Below are positions 1 to 12,708 of a stretch of DNA of 64,000 bases, piece after piece (within the stretch, counting starts at the first letter, position 1; the number at the start of each line of letters is the position of its first letter). Made by a program: the position numbers and the translations under genes. The stretch is taken from assembly GCA_008477525.1 (NCBI GenBank), contig SPDT01000007.1, positions 4,526,001 through 4,590,000 on the forward strand. The letters run 5' to 3'. The notes beneath the pieces were generated by a model. That model was not told the origin of the DNA. It searched no databases and was given only the letters and a program-made list of their open reading frames with translations. This DNA is from Hypomyces perniciosus (lineage: Eukaryota; Ascomycota; Sordariomycetes; Hypocreales; Hypocreaceae).

Positions 1-135
1 GATTATTACCAACCACTAATACTAGTACTACTATTACTACTCTAGTACCTACTCCGTATGTAGATACAAAATGCAATTACGGAGTCACTGTTTCGGAGTA
101 CTCCGTATGGAGCAGTAGCCACATTCATTTTTACC

Positions 136-2121
136 CTAACCCAGAAATCCCTCCAGCAACTTGACCAATCCATACGCACCAGGATCAGGACACTCACTCC
201 ACCCTTCGGCATTAACGTACACTGATCGTCCCAGACTGGCCTCCATGCCCTTTGTCGCATCGCAGCCCTTTGTTGCGGCATCGACGGCGCGCTGGACATC
301 GAGTGTCTCGGACAGCGTGGCCACAAAAGGCGCGAGTGCATCTACGACAGTGCGGTCACCAGGCTGGGCGGGCGTGTACTTGGCCAAGCTGGTGAGCGCG
401 GCTCCCAAGGCATTGGCCCAGATTTGCGGTGTGACTGCAGTCTTGGATTGGTCGTTTTGGGATTGTGCTTGCAGGCCGGAGGCGAGGGCGTTGACGAAGA
501 TGGCGTACAGAGCACCAGAGGTACCGTCCATGCTCTGCTCGACGACGTGGGCAATGTCGCGAACGAGGCGGACGGCGTCGATCTGGGGGGTTGAGAAGGA
601 GAGGGAGGTTTCGAGGTGCTTGAGGACGGCTTGGGCACCGGTCTTGAGGCACAGACCGCAGTCACCGTCGCCGACTATGGTGTCATATTTCGTGACTTGA
701 GACTCGGCGGCGATGAGGTTGTTAAGGGCGGATTTGAGCTTACTGATGGCGAATTGGGCGTCCACTGCGAGTAAATTTGGTTAGTATTTGGTTCAAGGGA
801 AAAGATGCGACTGAGAAGAGCATACCTTCGAGGTTGCTGGGGACAGCGGAGTCAGCGGCTTGGGAGGAAGTGTCCTCCTTGATGTCCGACTTGCTAGTAT
901 CAATGCTGTGAGCCCAGTTCTCGGGACGAACGGGTGGTGACCAGCCAGCTGCATCCGCGGGAGCATCGATCAAAGACAAGAAGGCCTTGTCAACCACCTT
1001 AAGCAAGGTGATGCTGAAGCCCAGGCCATTCAAGCTGGTCATGTAAGTACCACTGAGCAGCCGAGCCGGCTTGATCTTATACGACGCATCTAATTGGTCC
1101 ACCACTTCAGTGGTGATGGCACCAAGCTCGAGAGCGCTGATGCCTCCAAGGTTATTGACCATCACGACAGCTTCCTCTCCTAACTTGACGTCGATATAAG
1201 CGCGGTCCTTGTCGGATTGGTCGAGGAGCTGCTTGAGCATCGTCTCAACGAGGCCGGGGAGGGTTGTCTTGACGCGGCCAAAGCCTTCCTCGTTGTGGAT
1301 ACCCATGCCGATTTCAATCTCGTCACCGAGTTCATCTGGGGTGATTTCCCGGCCAGGAACGTGGACATGGGCGAGAGAGGCACCGACGGTGGCAGTATTT
1401 TCGGCTGCGAGGCTAGTGATTTTGTGAACCTGTTCAAGGGTCGAGCTGTCCAGGGAGCGTCAGAGTCAGCCATGAGTGCTATCTTTCATGCTACATTCGA
1501 GTGAATGTAACAGCATCACGACTTCACGGCGGAACGATGTGAGACTCACCCCTTAGCAGCAGCCGCAGCAGCAATCTTTTGAACGAGTACCGTCCCAGCC
1601 AGACCTCTTCTACCGATGCGTCCTCCCCGTTTCCGCCCCACACCAACATCATCACCAACCACCAACAACTCTGTCTTGATGCCGTCTGCACGGGCCTTCT
1701 CCACTGCCATACCGAAATGTAGCATATCACCCGTATAATTCATGATTATGACCAAAACACCCCTCTCGGGCTGTTCAGCCCCCACACGATGGATCGCGCG
1801 GAAGACCTGCTCGGCCGAGGGCGAGGCGAATACAGAGCCTGCGACAGCGGCGCTCAGGAAGCCCTTGCCCACAAAACCCGCGAACGAGGGCTCGTGGCCC
1901 GAGCCACCACCAGAAATGAGCGCAATGGTGGGCTGGGAGGCAGCATCGCGCAGGAAGACGGTCTTTTGGGATGCGTCAAAGAGGAGGGATGGGTTGGTGT
2001 AGGTGCTGGAGCGCAGAGAAGCGCTGACGAGGGCGGAGGGATCGTTGGAGAAGTGCTTGGCTGCGTGGTTGTCAGGGTAGTGTTCTTGTGACTTATGAGA
2101 GTACTCGTACTTACAAGACAT
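136..2121 (-). CDS. dak1: Dihydroxyacetone kinase (DhaK-DhaL, ATP-dependent)
   Basis: Predicted to phosphorylate dihydroxyacetone (and glyceraldehyde) to the triose phosphate with ATP, in cytosolic glycerol/DHA metabolism. Exons: 2121-2115, 2060-1550, 1445-826, 764-136; joined they give 588 aa, the usual length of yeast Dak proteins. The first exon is only 7 nt, and splicing gives MSSKHFSNDP. The DhaK domain has the glycine-rich ISGGGSGHEPSFAG stretch, and MGIHNEEGF carries the conserved substrate-binding His (about residue 223). The DhaL domain has the Asp-rich GDGDCG metal/ATP loop, MDGTSGALY and the GDRTVVDAL motif. All family hallmarks are intact. Introns are 54, 104 and 61 bp. It is transcribed towards the window edge, and about 2.2 kb of gene-free DNA lies upstream. 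Confidence 0.95.
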
Positions 2122-4333
2122 GATGGATGTCTATGTACACGCTGTTCTATGTGCCTCTCTCTCGCTCGCTTCTTCACTTACACACACAATGGCGGGGTGG
2201 TGATGATGGGAACTTTGAGGATGCAACCCCACGCGCTGTGCTGCTCCCATGTTCGCTATAAGTTCCCAGATAGATTATCCGATATCGCGCAGCACCCCAT
2301 CTAATGATTATTAGAGCTCTCATTTTCAATAGTACTACGCCGTATAGCAAACGTGCGCTTTCTTCGGCTTCTCTCCACAGGTCCATGAATGGGGGTGTTT
2401 ACACTAGATAGCTGTGACGACCCCCATTTAAGCCCCATCTGCCCAGCCTCTTCTCCTTGACAGAACCCAGGTGATTCCCACATATGACCCCCATGCAAGG
2501 AAGGGAGGGATTGTGTCACCTCATCCCACGCTTGAACCACATTACAGTCACAGAGTATGTTATGCATTATGTAGATGCTGCACAAAATCAGTCGATCCAG
2601 GGCTATTTGGCACTACGGAGTCTTTTTCTTCGTCTAAACTGTGTCTGGATAGACAACTTCATGCGTGGCTGCTGACTATTATGCGGGACATGATATGTAA
2701 GGACGCGGGGAACTGTCTTAGCCATTGTTAAGTCGGCGTTTTCTCCTTTTGGATCCTCAGTTTCTGACGATGTCAAGGACTGTTGCCTCCGTGGTTCGCG
2801 TAGAATCATCTGACGGGGGGGGTTCTTTCTGTATCCCAGTCGAAGAACGAGCTGAGCGTGGCGTTTCTTGTGCTTTATCCACTTCTGGGCGAACGGATCA
2901 AGTTGCGCGTGTCAACATCGTATTGTATTGACCCCATACCTCTCCCACTCGAAAGAGACTTCGTACGGAGTACCTCGTACAGAGTAATCACCGCTGCAAG
3001 ACCAGGACGACGTGTCACTGCATATTTCATGCATGCGTTCCACAACTGGCTGCAGTCCTCACATCTCACATGTCAGCCAGTAAGCACCCCAGTCCGGTTT
3101 CTCTCGTGTGCCCCCATGCTTTTGCGGGTCCCCTGGACCCTCGGGTATGTAGTGTTTCCTTGTATGGCAACATGATGTTGCATTCTATGCTGATCGCCGT
3201 TATTCTTGCATCCAACGTGATAATTTCGCCGGCCGCTCCGGGAACTGCGATGAAGCTGAACCCTTACTTGGGGCTGAACCCTTACTTGGGCTTATATGGG
3301 CTGCAAATGCGACCGAGATGTCGTATGTTGGTCAATCGTGTATACCTCAGGTTATTAGGGGCAAGGTAGTAATATGTGAGGTTCCATCTGTATATACAGT
3401 AAAATAGAAGTTCCCAGCTTAGAAAAACCAGCATAATGACAGCTGACCTGAAATATGAGCATCCTAGGCATAGACTTGTTCTCGCTACGAGGTTGGGTAG
3501 CAAGAAGTGGAGCACAAACAACACCACCTCCGACTTCATACACATCAACATTAGGACAGTCGGCCAATAGCATGGATTTTTATGGGATGTAATTCCGCAT
3601 CTATTGATTCGGGAAGAAGAAGAATTATGGCTTGGTTAACCCCGCGGAGACAAGGAAACCGTCGGCGAGCTGACTTGAGAATGCAACTTTGGGGTTATGG
3701 ACGAGCTCTGGGAGTCTGGACATCTCCATGTCGTCATTTCTATTCGGTAGTGTGTGGGAAATCTAGATCGCTGAAATGGAATCGTACTATGAGCCTGGTC
3801 GTATCGAGTAGAGGCCGTGTCCCCTCATCCATCATCATTATCATCTCGAATCAGCCATGCTAAACAGCCAGAGTAGGTGGTAGAAGTCGCAGTCATCTTC
3901 AACACGAAACAGCTGGGACATATTAGTTGTGTGCAAATTCCTTGTCAATTACAGTCATCTTCTGACTATGTCTTGAGATGCCACTATTCCATGGATGGCC
4001 CGGTAATCCGTTACCGCGTGTAATAAACCCTCATTTCCCTTGGTACTCATACACATTGAGGTTGTTTCCCTAATACCCAGACGCCATCCAGTAAAAGCAA
4101 AAGTAATAAAAGCAAAGTAATAATCAACCCGCCGCCCTTTGTCGTACAGTGTTTTTATACAGGTAGCCATGCCAGGCCGTGTTTCCGTCACAAGTATCAT
4201 ACATAAACCATTACCAATTCGTTAACTCGTTATCGTGACACGTCAAGGTCATCGCGAGTGGCTTCTCATTTCTTCGGTTGTATTTTCCCAACCAGGATGT
4301 TCATAGAGAACATCTTCTACCACCGGGTGGTTT
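2122..4333. other. Gene-free interval, 2.2 kb
   Basis: No open frame here looks like a protein. It holds the dak1 promoter, with pyrimidine-rich DNA near 2150-2175, and the 3' flank of the repeat-protein gene. Copies of the interspersed TACGGAG motif lie near 2613 and 2964. An 18-bp unit (GCTGAACCCTTACTTGGG) is repeated directly at 3255-3272 and 3273-3290. Confidence 0.6.
3255..3290. repeat. Two perfect tandem copies of an 18-bp unit
   Basis: GCTGAACCCTTACTTGGG occurs twice head to tail with no mismatch, in DNA without a recognisable gene. It is probably a replication-slippage duplication. Confidence 0.8.
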
Positions 4334-6488
4334 CTAATTCTGTCGGATGCATTTTCCGACGATGAGGCTCATAGTGAACATCTTCTTCAATCCGCGCAAC
4401 GGATTCCACAAGCGCGAGTTGTTTGGCTTCTTATCGTTGTCTTTCTTCATCTTTGACAACTCATCAGCGACATTCTGAGTGGAACTCTGGATTTCAGCAT
4501 AAGCGTGGAGCTGATCCGTTTTGATCGAGGCTTTGGGCTTGGTCAACCAAGGGTTGAGAACGTCTTGGAAATTTGGAGGAACCCCTTCATGTATTGGCCG
4601 TTCGGCAATGTCGCCGAAGCCTGGTGGGGGGCGGATTAAGCCACCATTTGAGTTCATTGTGTCGAAGACATTCTGGAAGTTTGGTGGAATCCCATCATAT
4701 TTGGGTTGAGCAATGGATTGGCCTAATCCAGGAGGAGGACGAATCAAATCGCCATCTGAGTTCCTGATGCCGAGAACACTCTGGAAGTTTGGTGGAGTTC
4801 CGTCGTACTTAGGTTGGGCAACAGATTGACCGAATCCCGGAGGGGGACGGACGAGGATGTTTGAAGTGGTTGGTTCTGCCAACCAAGGGTTAAGAGCACG
4901 CTGGAAGTTTGGTGGAGTTCCAGCATATTTAGGTTGGGCAATAGATTGACCAAAACCTGGAGGGGGGCGGATCAAGCCGCGATCTGCGTTCTTGGTGGTG
5001 AGAACACCCTGGAGGTTTGGTGGAGTTCCGTCGTGTTTAGGTTGGGCAATAGATTGACCAAGTCCCGGAGGAGGATGGACAAGCATGTGGTTTGAAGTAG
5101 TGGCCTCTGCCGGCCAAGACTTAAGAGCACCCTGGAAATTCGGTGGAGTGCCATCATATTTGGGCTGGGAGAGGAATTGACCGAGCCCTGGGGGAGGCAT
5201 GACAAGGACATCGGCAGTGACTTCTGTGTCAAGGGATTGAGTTGTGGAGGTAGGAGTGTGAATAGCCGTGCTGGATTCATTGCTCTCATCGTTAGAAGGA
5301 TCATCATCACCGATGTCACTAGCATCGGCGTCATATCCAGAGTTGTCTTCGTTGTCCACTGGCCAGAACTGGGGGTAGATTCCCATGTTTTCGTTGGTCT
5401 GATTGGAAACGTTGTTCTCAAGGTCTCCCAATCCAAGGAATCCAGGGAAGAGAGGGCTCTCAGCGCCTCTGGAGGCAATGCCCAAGTAGTCAGAGGGGAC
5501 GCTGTTATCATAGCTCTCATCAGTAGCTAGTTCGGACTCCGACGCATCGTGGGTGGTATCGTTGTAGTATTGCTCGGCTCTCTCGTGAGCATCATTATTG
5601 TTATCGACGTGATTGACACCTTCACCATCGGTGAGATCTGTGGGGATGTTAGTGATCATCTATCTCCTTCATTTGAGCCATGCTCTAAAGTGACTTACCA
5701 GTTGGAGGAGTGTTAGTTCCTCTCTCAGGGCTGTTCGACCTGGTAGTGAGCTGCGACCCGGAGGTGGTCACAAACTCGTCAGAACCACTGGCCATGCTGT
5801 GGGACAATAGTTCCCAGTTCACAAGTTGAGATGCTGGCGGCACCCCACGACCCATACTGAGGGATGGAAGGTCAACTGGTGGAGAGTTTGTCCGCACAGA
5901 ATACACACCCAAGTCATCATTGACAGGTGCCCTTTTCAATTCGTAGCCTACCGCCTCGTTCCTCTTCGGTGTGGCTGGCTGGTCGTTCTCATCTGAGTCG
6001 GATTCGATAGTCTTGTTTTCGCACGCCATGCCCATTCTCTTCTTGAGTTCCAAGAGCTTCTGCTTGGTAGATTGGAGGAGTTCTTGTTGCCGCTTGAGTT
6101 TGGATTCCTTGATCATCTCCATGAAAGGAACAGGTTCCTCGCGTTGAAGGATAGGATGCCTGAAGAAGTACTTGGCGGCGAATTCATTTCGCTTTCTCTG
6201 CTCAGCCTCCAGTCGTAGCCTTTCCATCTCCGCAAGCCGGGCACGACGGTACATGATCTTCATCCATATTTCGTAAGACGGGCATTTGGGCATGTTCATG
6301 CATTTGCCGATAACCATGGTCTTAAAGAACATGTCCAGATTGCTACAGTCTTCTGGGACTGGTCGGGAATCGAGGTCATTATTCTCGATAGCTTCCTTGT
6401 ATAGGTTCCAATAGTCCTGGCATTTGTCCCAGGTGACGTGACGAGAGTAGTCGCAGAAGGAACACTTGCGACCGATAGAGAGACACAT
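4334..6488 (-). CDS. Hypothetical protein with N-terminal Cys-rich region and six PPPG repeats
   Basis: I do not recognise a family. Two exons (6488-5699 and 5637-4334) joined by a 61-bp GTAAGT...ACAG intron give 697 aa; the splice turns TPPT into TPPTDLTDGEG in frame. Residues 1-90 are Cys-rich (CSFC, WDKCQDYW, GKCMNMPKC), possibly a small metal-binding or disulfide module. Residues ~90-160 are charged and likely coiled-coil. The middle is acidic and Ser/Thr/Asn-rich. Residues ~420-650 hold six ~40-aa repeats with core PPPG(L/F)GQ...QPKYDGTPPNFQ. No signal peptide or membrane segment is seen, so it is probably intracellular. Low-complexity composition suggests a scaffold or regulator; this is inference only. 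Upstream DNA to ~6850 is purine-rich on the plus strand. Confidence 0.75.
4521..5205 (-). repeat. Intragenic tandem repeat array encoding PPPG units
   Basis: Six copies of a ~120-bp coding unit. The units alternate between two linker types, one like NPWLAEPTTSN and one like NSDGGLIR, so the order from the N-terminal side is A-B-A-B-B-A. Nucleotide similarity between the middle copies is high by eye, pointing to expansion by unequal exchange. The last copy (nearest 4521) is the most diverged. Confidence 0.85.
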
Positions 6489-7520
6489 CTTGAAGTAGAA
6501 TAGGGATCAGACGTGTGCAGAAGTGTAGAAGGACTATTGTTGTTCAAGGGGGTAGAAGTGAGGATGTGAACAGCTTCTCTTGGGGAGCGTAGGGGGAAGG
6601 GGGCGGAGGTGAGGATCTCTCCACGAGGTGCAAGGGATAACTGAGGTCGAATAGACGAAAGAAGAGGTCTTTTCAGACGATAGCGGTGGTATAAGAGTGT
6701 TCTTGGTGATCAGAAGAGTTGAGTGAGGTTATCTCGCGTGAAGTTGTTGTGATGACCAAGGTGGTGGTGTTGTTGAAGGAAGAAAGAAGATCGAAAGTTA
6801 GGGTGTGGGGGAGAGCGAGAAGAAGTAGGGGGATAACAGCCACTAAAGACGAAAGGCCCAGTGAATACAGCTTCTTGTCAACTGGCGCGACGCGACTAAT
6901 GCCTAGGCAAAGGGACTGATCAGTGTTGCCAGGTGTACGACGCGAGTGCGGCCGTTACTGGGGAACCTCGAGGGCATCATGTGGCAAACAACTGGCAAGG
7001 GGGTGGTGATTCGGAGGTAGTTAAGGACTGTCAGTCCCAGACTCACTACCAATTCAGCTTGAACACAGCGAACAATGTTGTTGTTCATGTTGTTGAACGG
7101 CCCGTGGACATCAAAGAATTGTGATCTAATAGATATAGTCCACATGGATAAAGAACACGGACAGAACAAGGTCGTAAAGCACAATTCAAGCTGCCAATCT
7201 ACCTGAAAGGATCCCAGCAAATAAATGGATTCTCACAAAAGGGAAAAAAAGACCTAGACCCATAGATATGTTGAGGATCCCTGAAAGTTGTTATACCTCG
7301 AATACCAGCCTCACCATTCATATCGGATCAAACTTTTCTACTCCCCCGTTATCACAGACCCAAACCTCAAAGATTACGGTGACTATCTTGAACACAATTT
7401 TAAATCAAAGGATCATTCAATCGGTTGCCGTTATTCCTTAACAGTCAATATTCTTTTCTTGGAATCAGCAGTCAAGCCAAAACGCCGTACCCAACCCAAC
7501 TTTATCTACTTGATACAGCA
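6489..7520. other. Intergenic, no gene seen
   Basis: Promoter and 5' UTR of the repeat-protein gene (long G/A-rich runs on the plus strand between 6550 and 6840) and the 3' flank of the KRE33 gene. The short open frames here have no protein-like features. Confidence 0.6.
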
Positions 7521-10500
7521 TTACCTGCTCTTCTTCCCCTTCTTGGCCTTCTTTCGAGAGTCATCACCAAACTCTTTCTCATAGATCTCAGCAGCCGTTT
7601 GCCCTGCCTTCCTCTTCTGCTTGCCCGACTTGACACTGACTACAACATTAGATTTTCCATCCTTCGCGGCATTAGCTACCTGTTTCTCTGCGTCCTGCCA
7701 CGCTGGCGCGTCACCATCGATTTCGTATCTAAGATTCCCCCAATTAGCAAACGATCGAGCGACAAGCTACTACGTCAAGGTCAACTTACTGGTCTAGAGG
7801 TAGAGAGTCAATCATTTCTCTCTGCTTCTGCCTCAAGGTCTTGAGGGCTTCGTCACCACCCTCCTCAAGCTCGTCGTCCAGGGAAGTGTTGAGCGGAGCG
7901 AAGCGATCATCTACAACCTCGTCATCGTGAGCACCGCTAGCATCTTCTCGGCTCACACCGATGTTGCCGGCTCTTGGTAGCTCAGCATCGACCGCAGCTG
8001 TGACCAACGACCCGAAATGAGATGTTACTTTACGGAGGATCTTGATGAACATAGCCAGGAGCTGTGACGAAGGGAGGGAAAGCTCTTGTGCGACATCATC
8101 GACATCTTTACGTTGCAGTCCAATAGCCAAGAGGATGCATTGCTGTACGCCCGTCATCTTGACATCAGACTTCAGCTTGCCAGTGAAGTAGAGATTGGCA
8201 AGCGTGGGCATCAGGTCCAAAATAACGTGGTAGTCGAGCATATTATTGGCATAGGATTCCAATCGCTTCAGGTCAAACGGAGACATCAGCCTGTCAAGCT
8301 CCTCCTTGGTCAGGGATGGGACTTGAGTAGCATCCAGCTGAGCACCAGCATTCGCCGACTCATCAATGCTCAGGGCAGTGATGGCGGGGAACATCCGGAA
8401 CTGATAAGATAGCAGCGACAAGAATCGCTTCTGGAAATCTCTAGAGAACGCGCCAAGCCAGGTCCTATCGTCACTGTTCTCCAGAGGCCTGAGCATGACG
8501 AAGGTATGTTCGCCAGTCAAGTCATTAGGGGTTTGACGAAGGTACACTGGTGAGAATGAAGAGCGCTTCCAGAACTTGTGCAGCTGAGGAGTCATACCGT
8601 AGCTGACGCCAATGTAATCAAGTCGCTCCGGTTTCTTCTCCCACAACTTAGCGAAGAGCGGAGGCATGTGCTTGTCGTCTCTAACGGTAATTTTCTCTTC
8701 CAAAAGGGACTCCTTGGCCAGCTCCACATCTGTTGCTCGAATGAACCTGTCCTCCATGACCTGATCGTCATTTTCGGACAGGTTGGCGAATCGGCCCTCG
8801 TAGTAATCGACGAGAAGCTCCATTGCCCTCTTTCCGTATCCCATGGACATGTATTCGGGGTTTGTGGCGATTCGAACAACTCGTGCGCCAGAAAGAGATG
8901 CGAATTCCTCATCTTGGAATTGCTGGCTAACGAGCCAAGGAATCAAATCACCGTGGGGCCTCTGTCCTCGACTCAGGCTGTTGATGACACTTTGTCTGCT
9001 AATCTTTCCCTCCAAAGCGACTTGAATCACGCAAAGTGGTTCCGGTAATCTTCCACTGCTCTCTGACGTAGGGGGGGTCAAGACGAACAGCTCATGTGCC
9101 GGAGCGTCACTCATCAACTGTAGGTCATCGGGTGAATTCTTGTAGTGACTAGCGACGTAAAGGGCGACCATCTGTTGCAAGAAGGCCTCGGGAATGGGGT
9201 GGAACGAGAAGAGGGTGTCACGGTTCACGTTCAGGAGCTCACACTGCGATGGGTCCGGGCACCCCTGAGTGCCTGCCTTCGCCTTTGGCAGAGTTGCGTC
9301 CAGACAAAGGAGCTTGTTCAGCCACTTCTCTAGCGAGTCGCCTTGAGCATATCTGATGGGCTCTGAAAGGGTAATCTCACGCAGTTTGCGGCTGGCCTGG
9401 AATTCTTCCGACTTGGAAGCCCTGCCCGTAGACCGGTCAGCAATTTCGGTGTCACCATTCGCAGAGGCCAATCTGGATTGCTCTCGCAGCTGCTTAATGA
9501 GTTTCAGGGAAAGCGAACGACCAGTACCCTCGTAACCGTTGATAGTGGATGCCATAAAGACCAAATAAGGGCCCATAAGTTTTCGCACCAGCGGCAAGGG
9601 GATAGCAGCGGCCTCATCAATCACCACTAATTCTGCCTGGCCCAGCACATGAGCATCCTGCGGTCGGATATACTGAATTGTTTGGCGATGTTGCCGGTGG
9701 ATGTTCACACGAACAATAGCCTTGTTGAAATCCGGGTTGGTACTCTGGATAATGGAGTAGTCGGCATGATCAGCATATCCCAATGCGTCAAAACCCTTGA
9801 AGACAAACTCAAAGAGGGTCTTCAAGTTTTCTGGCGACGGAGATGTGATGAAAATGTTGCTGTATCCATATGCAACCGCCGCTGCAACCGCAACACCCAT
9901 TGCTGCCGACTTGCCTCGTCCTCTGGCAGCAGTCAACGCAACAGTGCTTCGCAGTGTCTTCTCTGCGATCGCCTCCGTGAAGGTCAACAGAGCCTTTGCC
10001 TGATCAACTGTTTTCGCAAGAGATATTAATGATCCAACAGGCTCCCGCTCCTGGTTTTCGTCCTTGATAGACTCCAACTCAACCTGCTGTGGGGTCTTCG
10101 CTTGGTCCAGGTCAGGGGGTGGCAAAGCCTTGACATTCTTGCCTCCTGAGATGGGAAGAACGTTCATCTCATCATCAATGACAAGACAAGAGTCACAGCC
10201 TCCTAGTGACAAGAGAAACCGCTCGTTGAATCTTGCGACCACATCGTCGTGGGCCTCCGTGCGATACTTCGAGTGGGCATCCATGGACAAGTTGTATAGC
10301 TGTCGGAGACTGCTCATTCCCTTGAGCAGCATGATCACCAAGCCACCACCTTCAACCGTCTCTATCGTGCGTGCCAAGATGTTTGGTGTAACGGCTTCAA
10401 AGTCCTGTAGAATGCACATGCCGTATGTATTTCCCAGGATTTTATCTGTCTCTTTGTAGTAGGTGTAGCGGATGTTGTGCAGAGCGACGAAGAGTTCGAA

Positions 10501-10896
10501 GGGGTCTTCGGAGTTGGCTTCTCGAATTCCACGCCTGATTTCCTTTTTGATCTTGTCTTCGCGCTTCTTCCGATGACTGCATTCGTTCCTAGAGTCGGTG
10601 ATCAAGTCCTATTGTGAAGATCGAGTGAGATCAATTACCTTGTGAAGCCCAGCAATTTCTTCTTGTATGCCCACAGAACCGACTTGTTCTGCTTAATGTC
10701 CACTCTGGACATGATATAGTGCAGATTCACAATCACATCCTTGGATTGATCGCCCACCACGACGAAGAAGCTTCTCTTCTTCTCTTGCAACCCATTGCGA
10801 ATGAGCGCGCCAATACGGTCGTCTCTGGGAGATAGTCAGTCATGTTACATAACCTCAATGCTGTGTATAGAGCACCTACACTTGCTTACGCGACAT
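7521..10896 (-). CDS. KRE33: RNA cytidine acetyltransferase (Kre33/NAT10)
   Basis: Predicted nucleolar enzyme that makes N4-acetylcytidine in 18S rRNA and in tRNAs, using acetyl-CoA and ATP, and is needed for small-subunit biogenesis. Exons: 10896-10880, 10824-10639, 10576-7790, 7728-7521; 1065 aa, close to yeast Kre33. The 17-nt first exon gives MSRKQV, and splicing yields MSRKQVDDRIGALIRNG. Domains in order: N-terminal TmcA-like region (~1-200), helicase/ATPase core with P-loop ARGRGKS (~285-291) and Walker-B VIDEAA (~386-391), GNAT domain with acetyl-CoA loop NPEYMSMGYGKRA (~640-652), C-terminal RNA-binding region, and a Lys-rich tail (last ~20 aa) like a nucleolar signal. Introns are 55, 62 and 61 bp. 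Confidence 0.96.
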
Positions 10897-11642
10897 CTTG
10901 CGAACGTTCAGACACAGTCAATTGCCTGTGGAAGACGATGGCGCAAAGATTGCTCTGCTCCAGCTGCAAAGCGGGACCTTGGCGTACTATCCGTCCAAAA
11001 ATCCAAAAATTTGGCGGTGGAGTTGATTCTGCCGGGCGGTGGACCAAACTAGCAGATTCGATGTGGAGCCCCTCACCGAGGTTCACCACTAACACACCGA
11101 GAGAAATCAGAAGCCTCGTGAAATGCAGTTGGTTACCCTAAGGGAGGGACAATGTTCACAATTAGTAGATGATTAGCGGTTCATTATTTCCCAATATGGT
11201 ATATGACAGATCAGATAAATGTAGTATAGTTCATCATTAACTGCTTTAATAACAATTCATTTGCTTTCACACTTTGTTGTAGACGACTAGTTAGTAGTAC
11301 TGTATGCAAAATCCTATCTCTGCAAGACATAGATTCACGAGCGTAAAAACAAATTGACACAGAGGCAAGTAATTCTCTATTATCATACATCAATCTAACG
11401 ACAAGGTGTTCGGTTCCCAGTCATATACCACCATACCTAGGTTAGGTTCTTGCACTGCCTGAAACGCAATGACAACTGTTATCTGCGCGAGTCTATGGAA
11501 GAGATAAGCCTCAAAGCGCAATGCCTAATTCAAGGTTGACAAAAACCCATTGCCAGACACCACCCATGAACCCATTGAATGCCGGCGCAACAAAAAGGAA
11601 AAAGCGGGATTGTAGGAGAAATATTTACATCCGGAGCAAACC
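10897..11642. other. Intergenic, no gene seen
   Basis: KRE33 promoter plus the 3' flank of COX24. A/T-rich from 11150 to 11400. No RNA gene or coding signal was recognised. Confidence 0.6.
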
Positions 11643-12708
11643 TTACGTCCGATCCAGCTTGCGACGGAGGTTTCGCGTTCGCTTCATCAGCTTCTTATAT
11701 TTCTTCTTCTTCATCCTGAGCTTCCGCTGTCTCTTGACGCTAATGGCATACATCTCACGGCGGCTGCGGGCTTCATCAAACCGCATTTGGCGGAGGAAAA
11801 GTCGTTCCAGATAGCTTCGAGGCTGCTCGTCGGAAACGATTCTAGGGCTGTGGGCGACGATTCGGATCTGGCCATCCGGCTCGGTCGATTCCTCGATCGT
11901 AAAAACGGCCTTGTACACCCTGTGCTGAGGCGCATCCTCCACAGCCTCTGCTTCCGCAGCAACTCCGTCGGTCTCGGCTCCGGGTTGAGGTTGGGGCAGT
12001 GGGGGCGGCCGGAAGGGGAAGAAATCGCCAGACATGGCATCGACTTGGAGATAGACACTCGACTCGGTGCCATCCGGGTTCTTGACGTCGACCCTCTGCA
12101 TACCGTCGGTCATGCCCTGGTCTTGGCCCCCTATCGTCATCTGAGCCATGGGGCCTTCCAACTGGTCGATGGTGTCTGAAAGCGTAGACATAGTGTCTTT
12201 TATCCTATTGGCCTTGTTTCGAGGGGTAAAGATGGTGGCAAAGTGTTCGTCAGTCACCGTCCTGGGCATGGTCTGTGTGACGGAAATGGGACGGTGGAGA
12301 GAGAAGAAGCTCGATAGGCTCAAAGCTACAACTCTGTTAGAACAAAGAAACCGCCCAAACAAAGAGCATCGAGTACTCGCCTTCTTGGGACATGTGGTGA
12401 GTGCTGGGAACACTGGGGAGTTTCTTGAAGGCGCTCTTATCGGAGGCTTCCTTGTTCTTCCGTTTCCTAGTAGCTTTGCCATCTCCGCGGGTAGAGGCAG
12501 AAGACGCAGTCACTGACTGACCGGCCGAGATATCGTTGGACTCGCTGTCGGATTTCGACGGCTTCGAAGAGGAGAATCGTCGCTGGTGGCAGCGCAGGAT
12601 AGGGACTGAGGCTGCGACTTTTGGAGCCGACGCAGCGAGGGACGAGGCCAAGCCGGTGGCCGCCTGAGGGGCAGACGAAACCGCGCGCCGCACCGATAAC
12701 GGCAACAT
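11643..12708 (-). CDS. COX24: Mitochondrial mRNA-processing / mS38 protein Cox24
   Basis: The C-terminal ~45 residues (SVKRQRKLRMKKKKYKKLM and RTRNLRRKLDRT) match the Cox24/AURKAIP1 (mS38) domain of the mitochondrial small ribosomal subunit, which is linked to COX1 mRNA processing/translation. Exons 12708-12381 and 12325-11643 give 336 aa. The chosen start MLPLSVRRAVSS begins an Arg/Ser/Ala-rich presequence with RRFSSS, fitting mitochondrial import. An in-frame ATG at 12945 exists but would bury that presequence. The intron is 55 bp and appears to use a GC-AG donor (G|GCGAGT), acceptor GTTGTAG and branch site TTCTAAC; joining restores MSQEALSLSSFFSLHRP. The middle of the protein is variable. 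Confidence 0.88.
12326..12380 (-). other. Probable GC-AG intron of COX24
   Basis: No GT donor in this stretch restores the frame. GCGAGT fits the donor consensus apart from the C at intron position 2. A TTCTAAC branch sequence precedes the acceptor, and the phase (1) matches on both sides. Confidence 0.7.

Noticed and set aside
3070..3369. Open frame containing the NPYLGL repeat
   Set aside because: The repeat is explained by the 18-bp tandem duplication; nothing else looks like protein.
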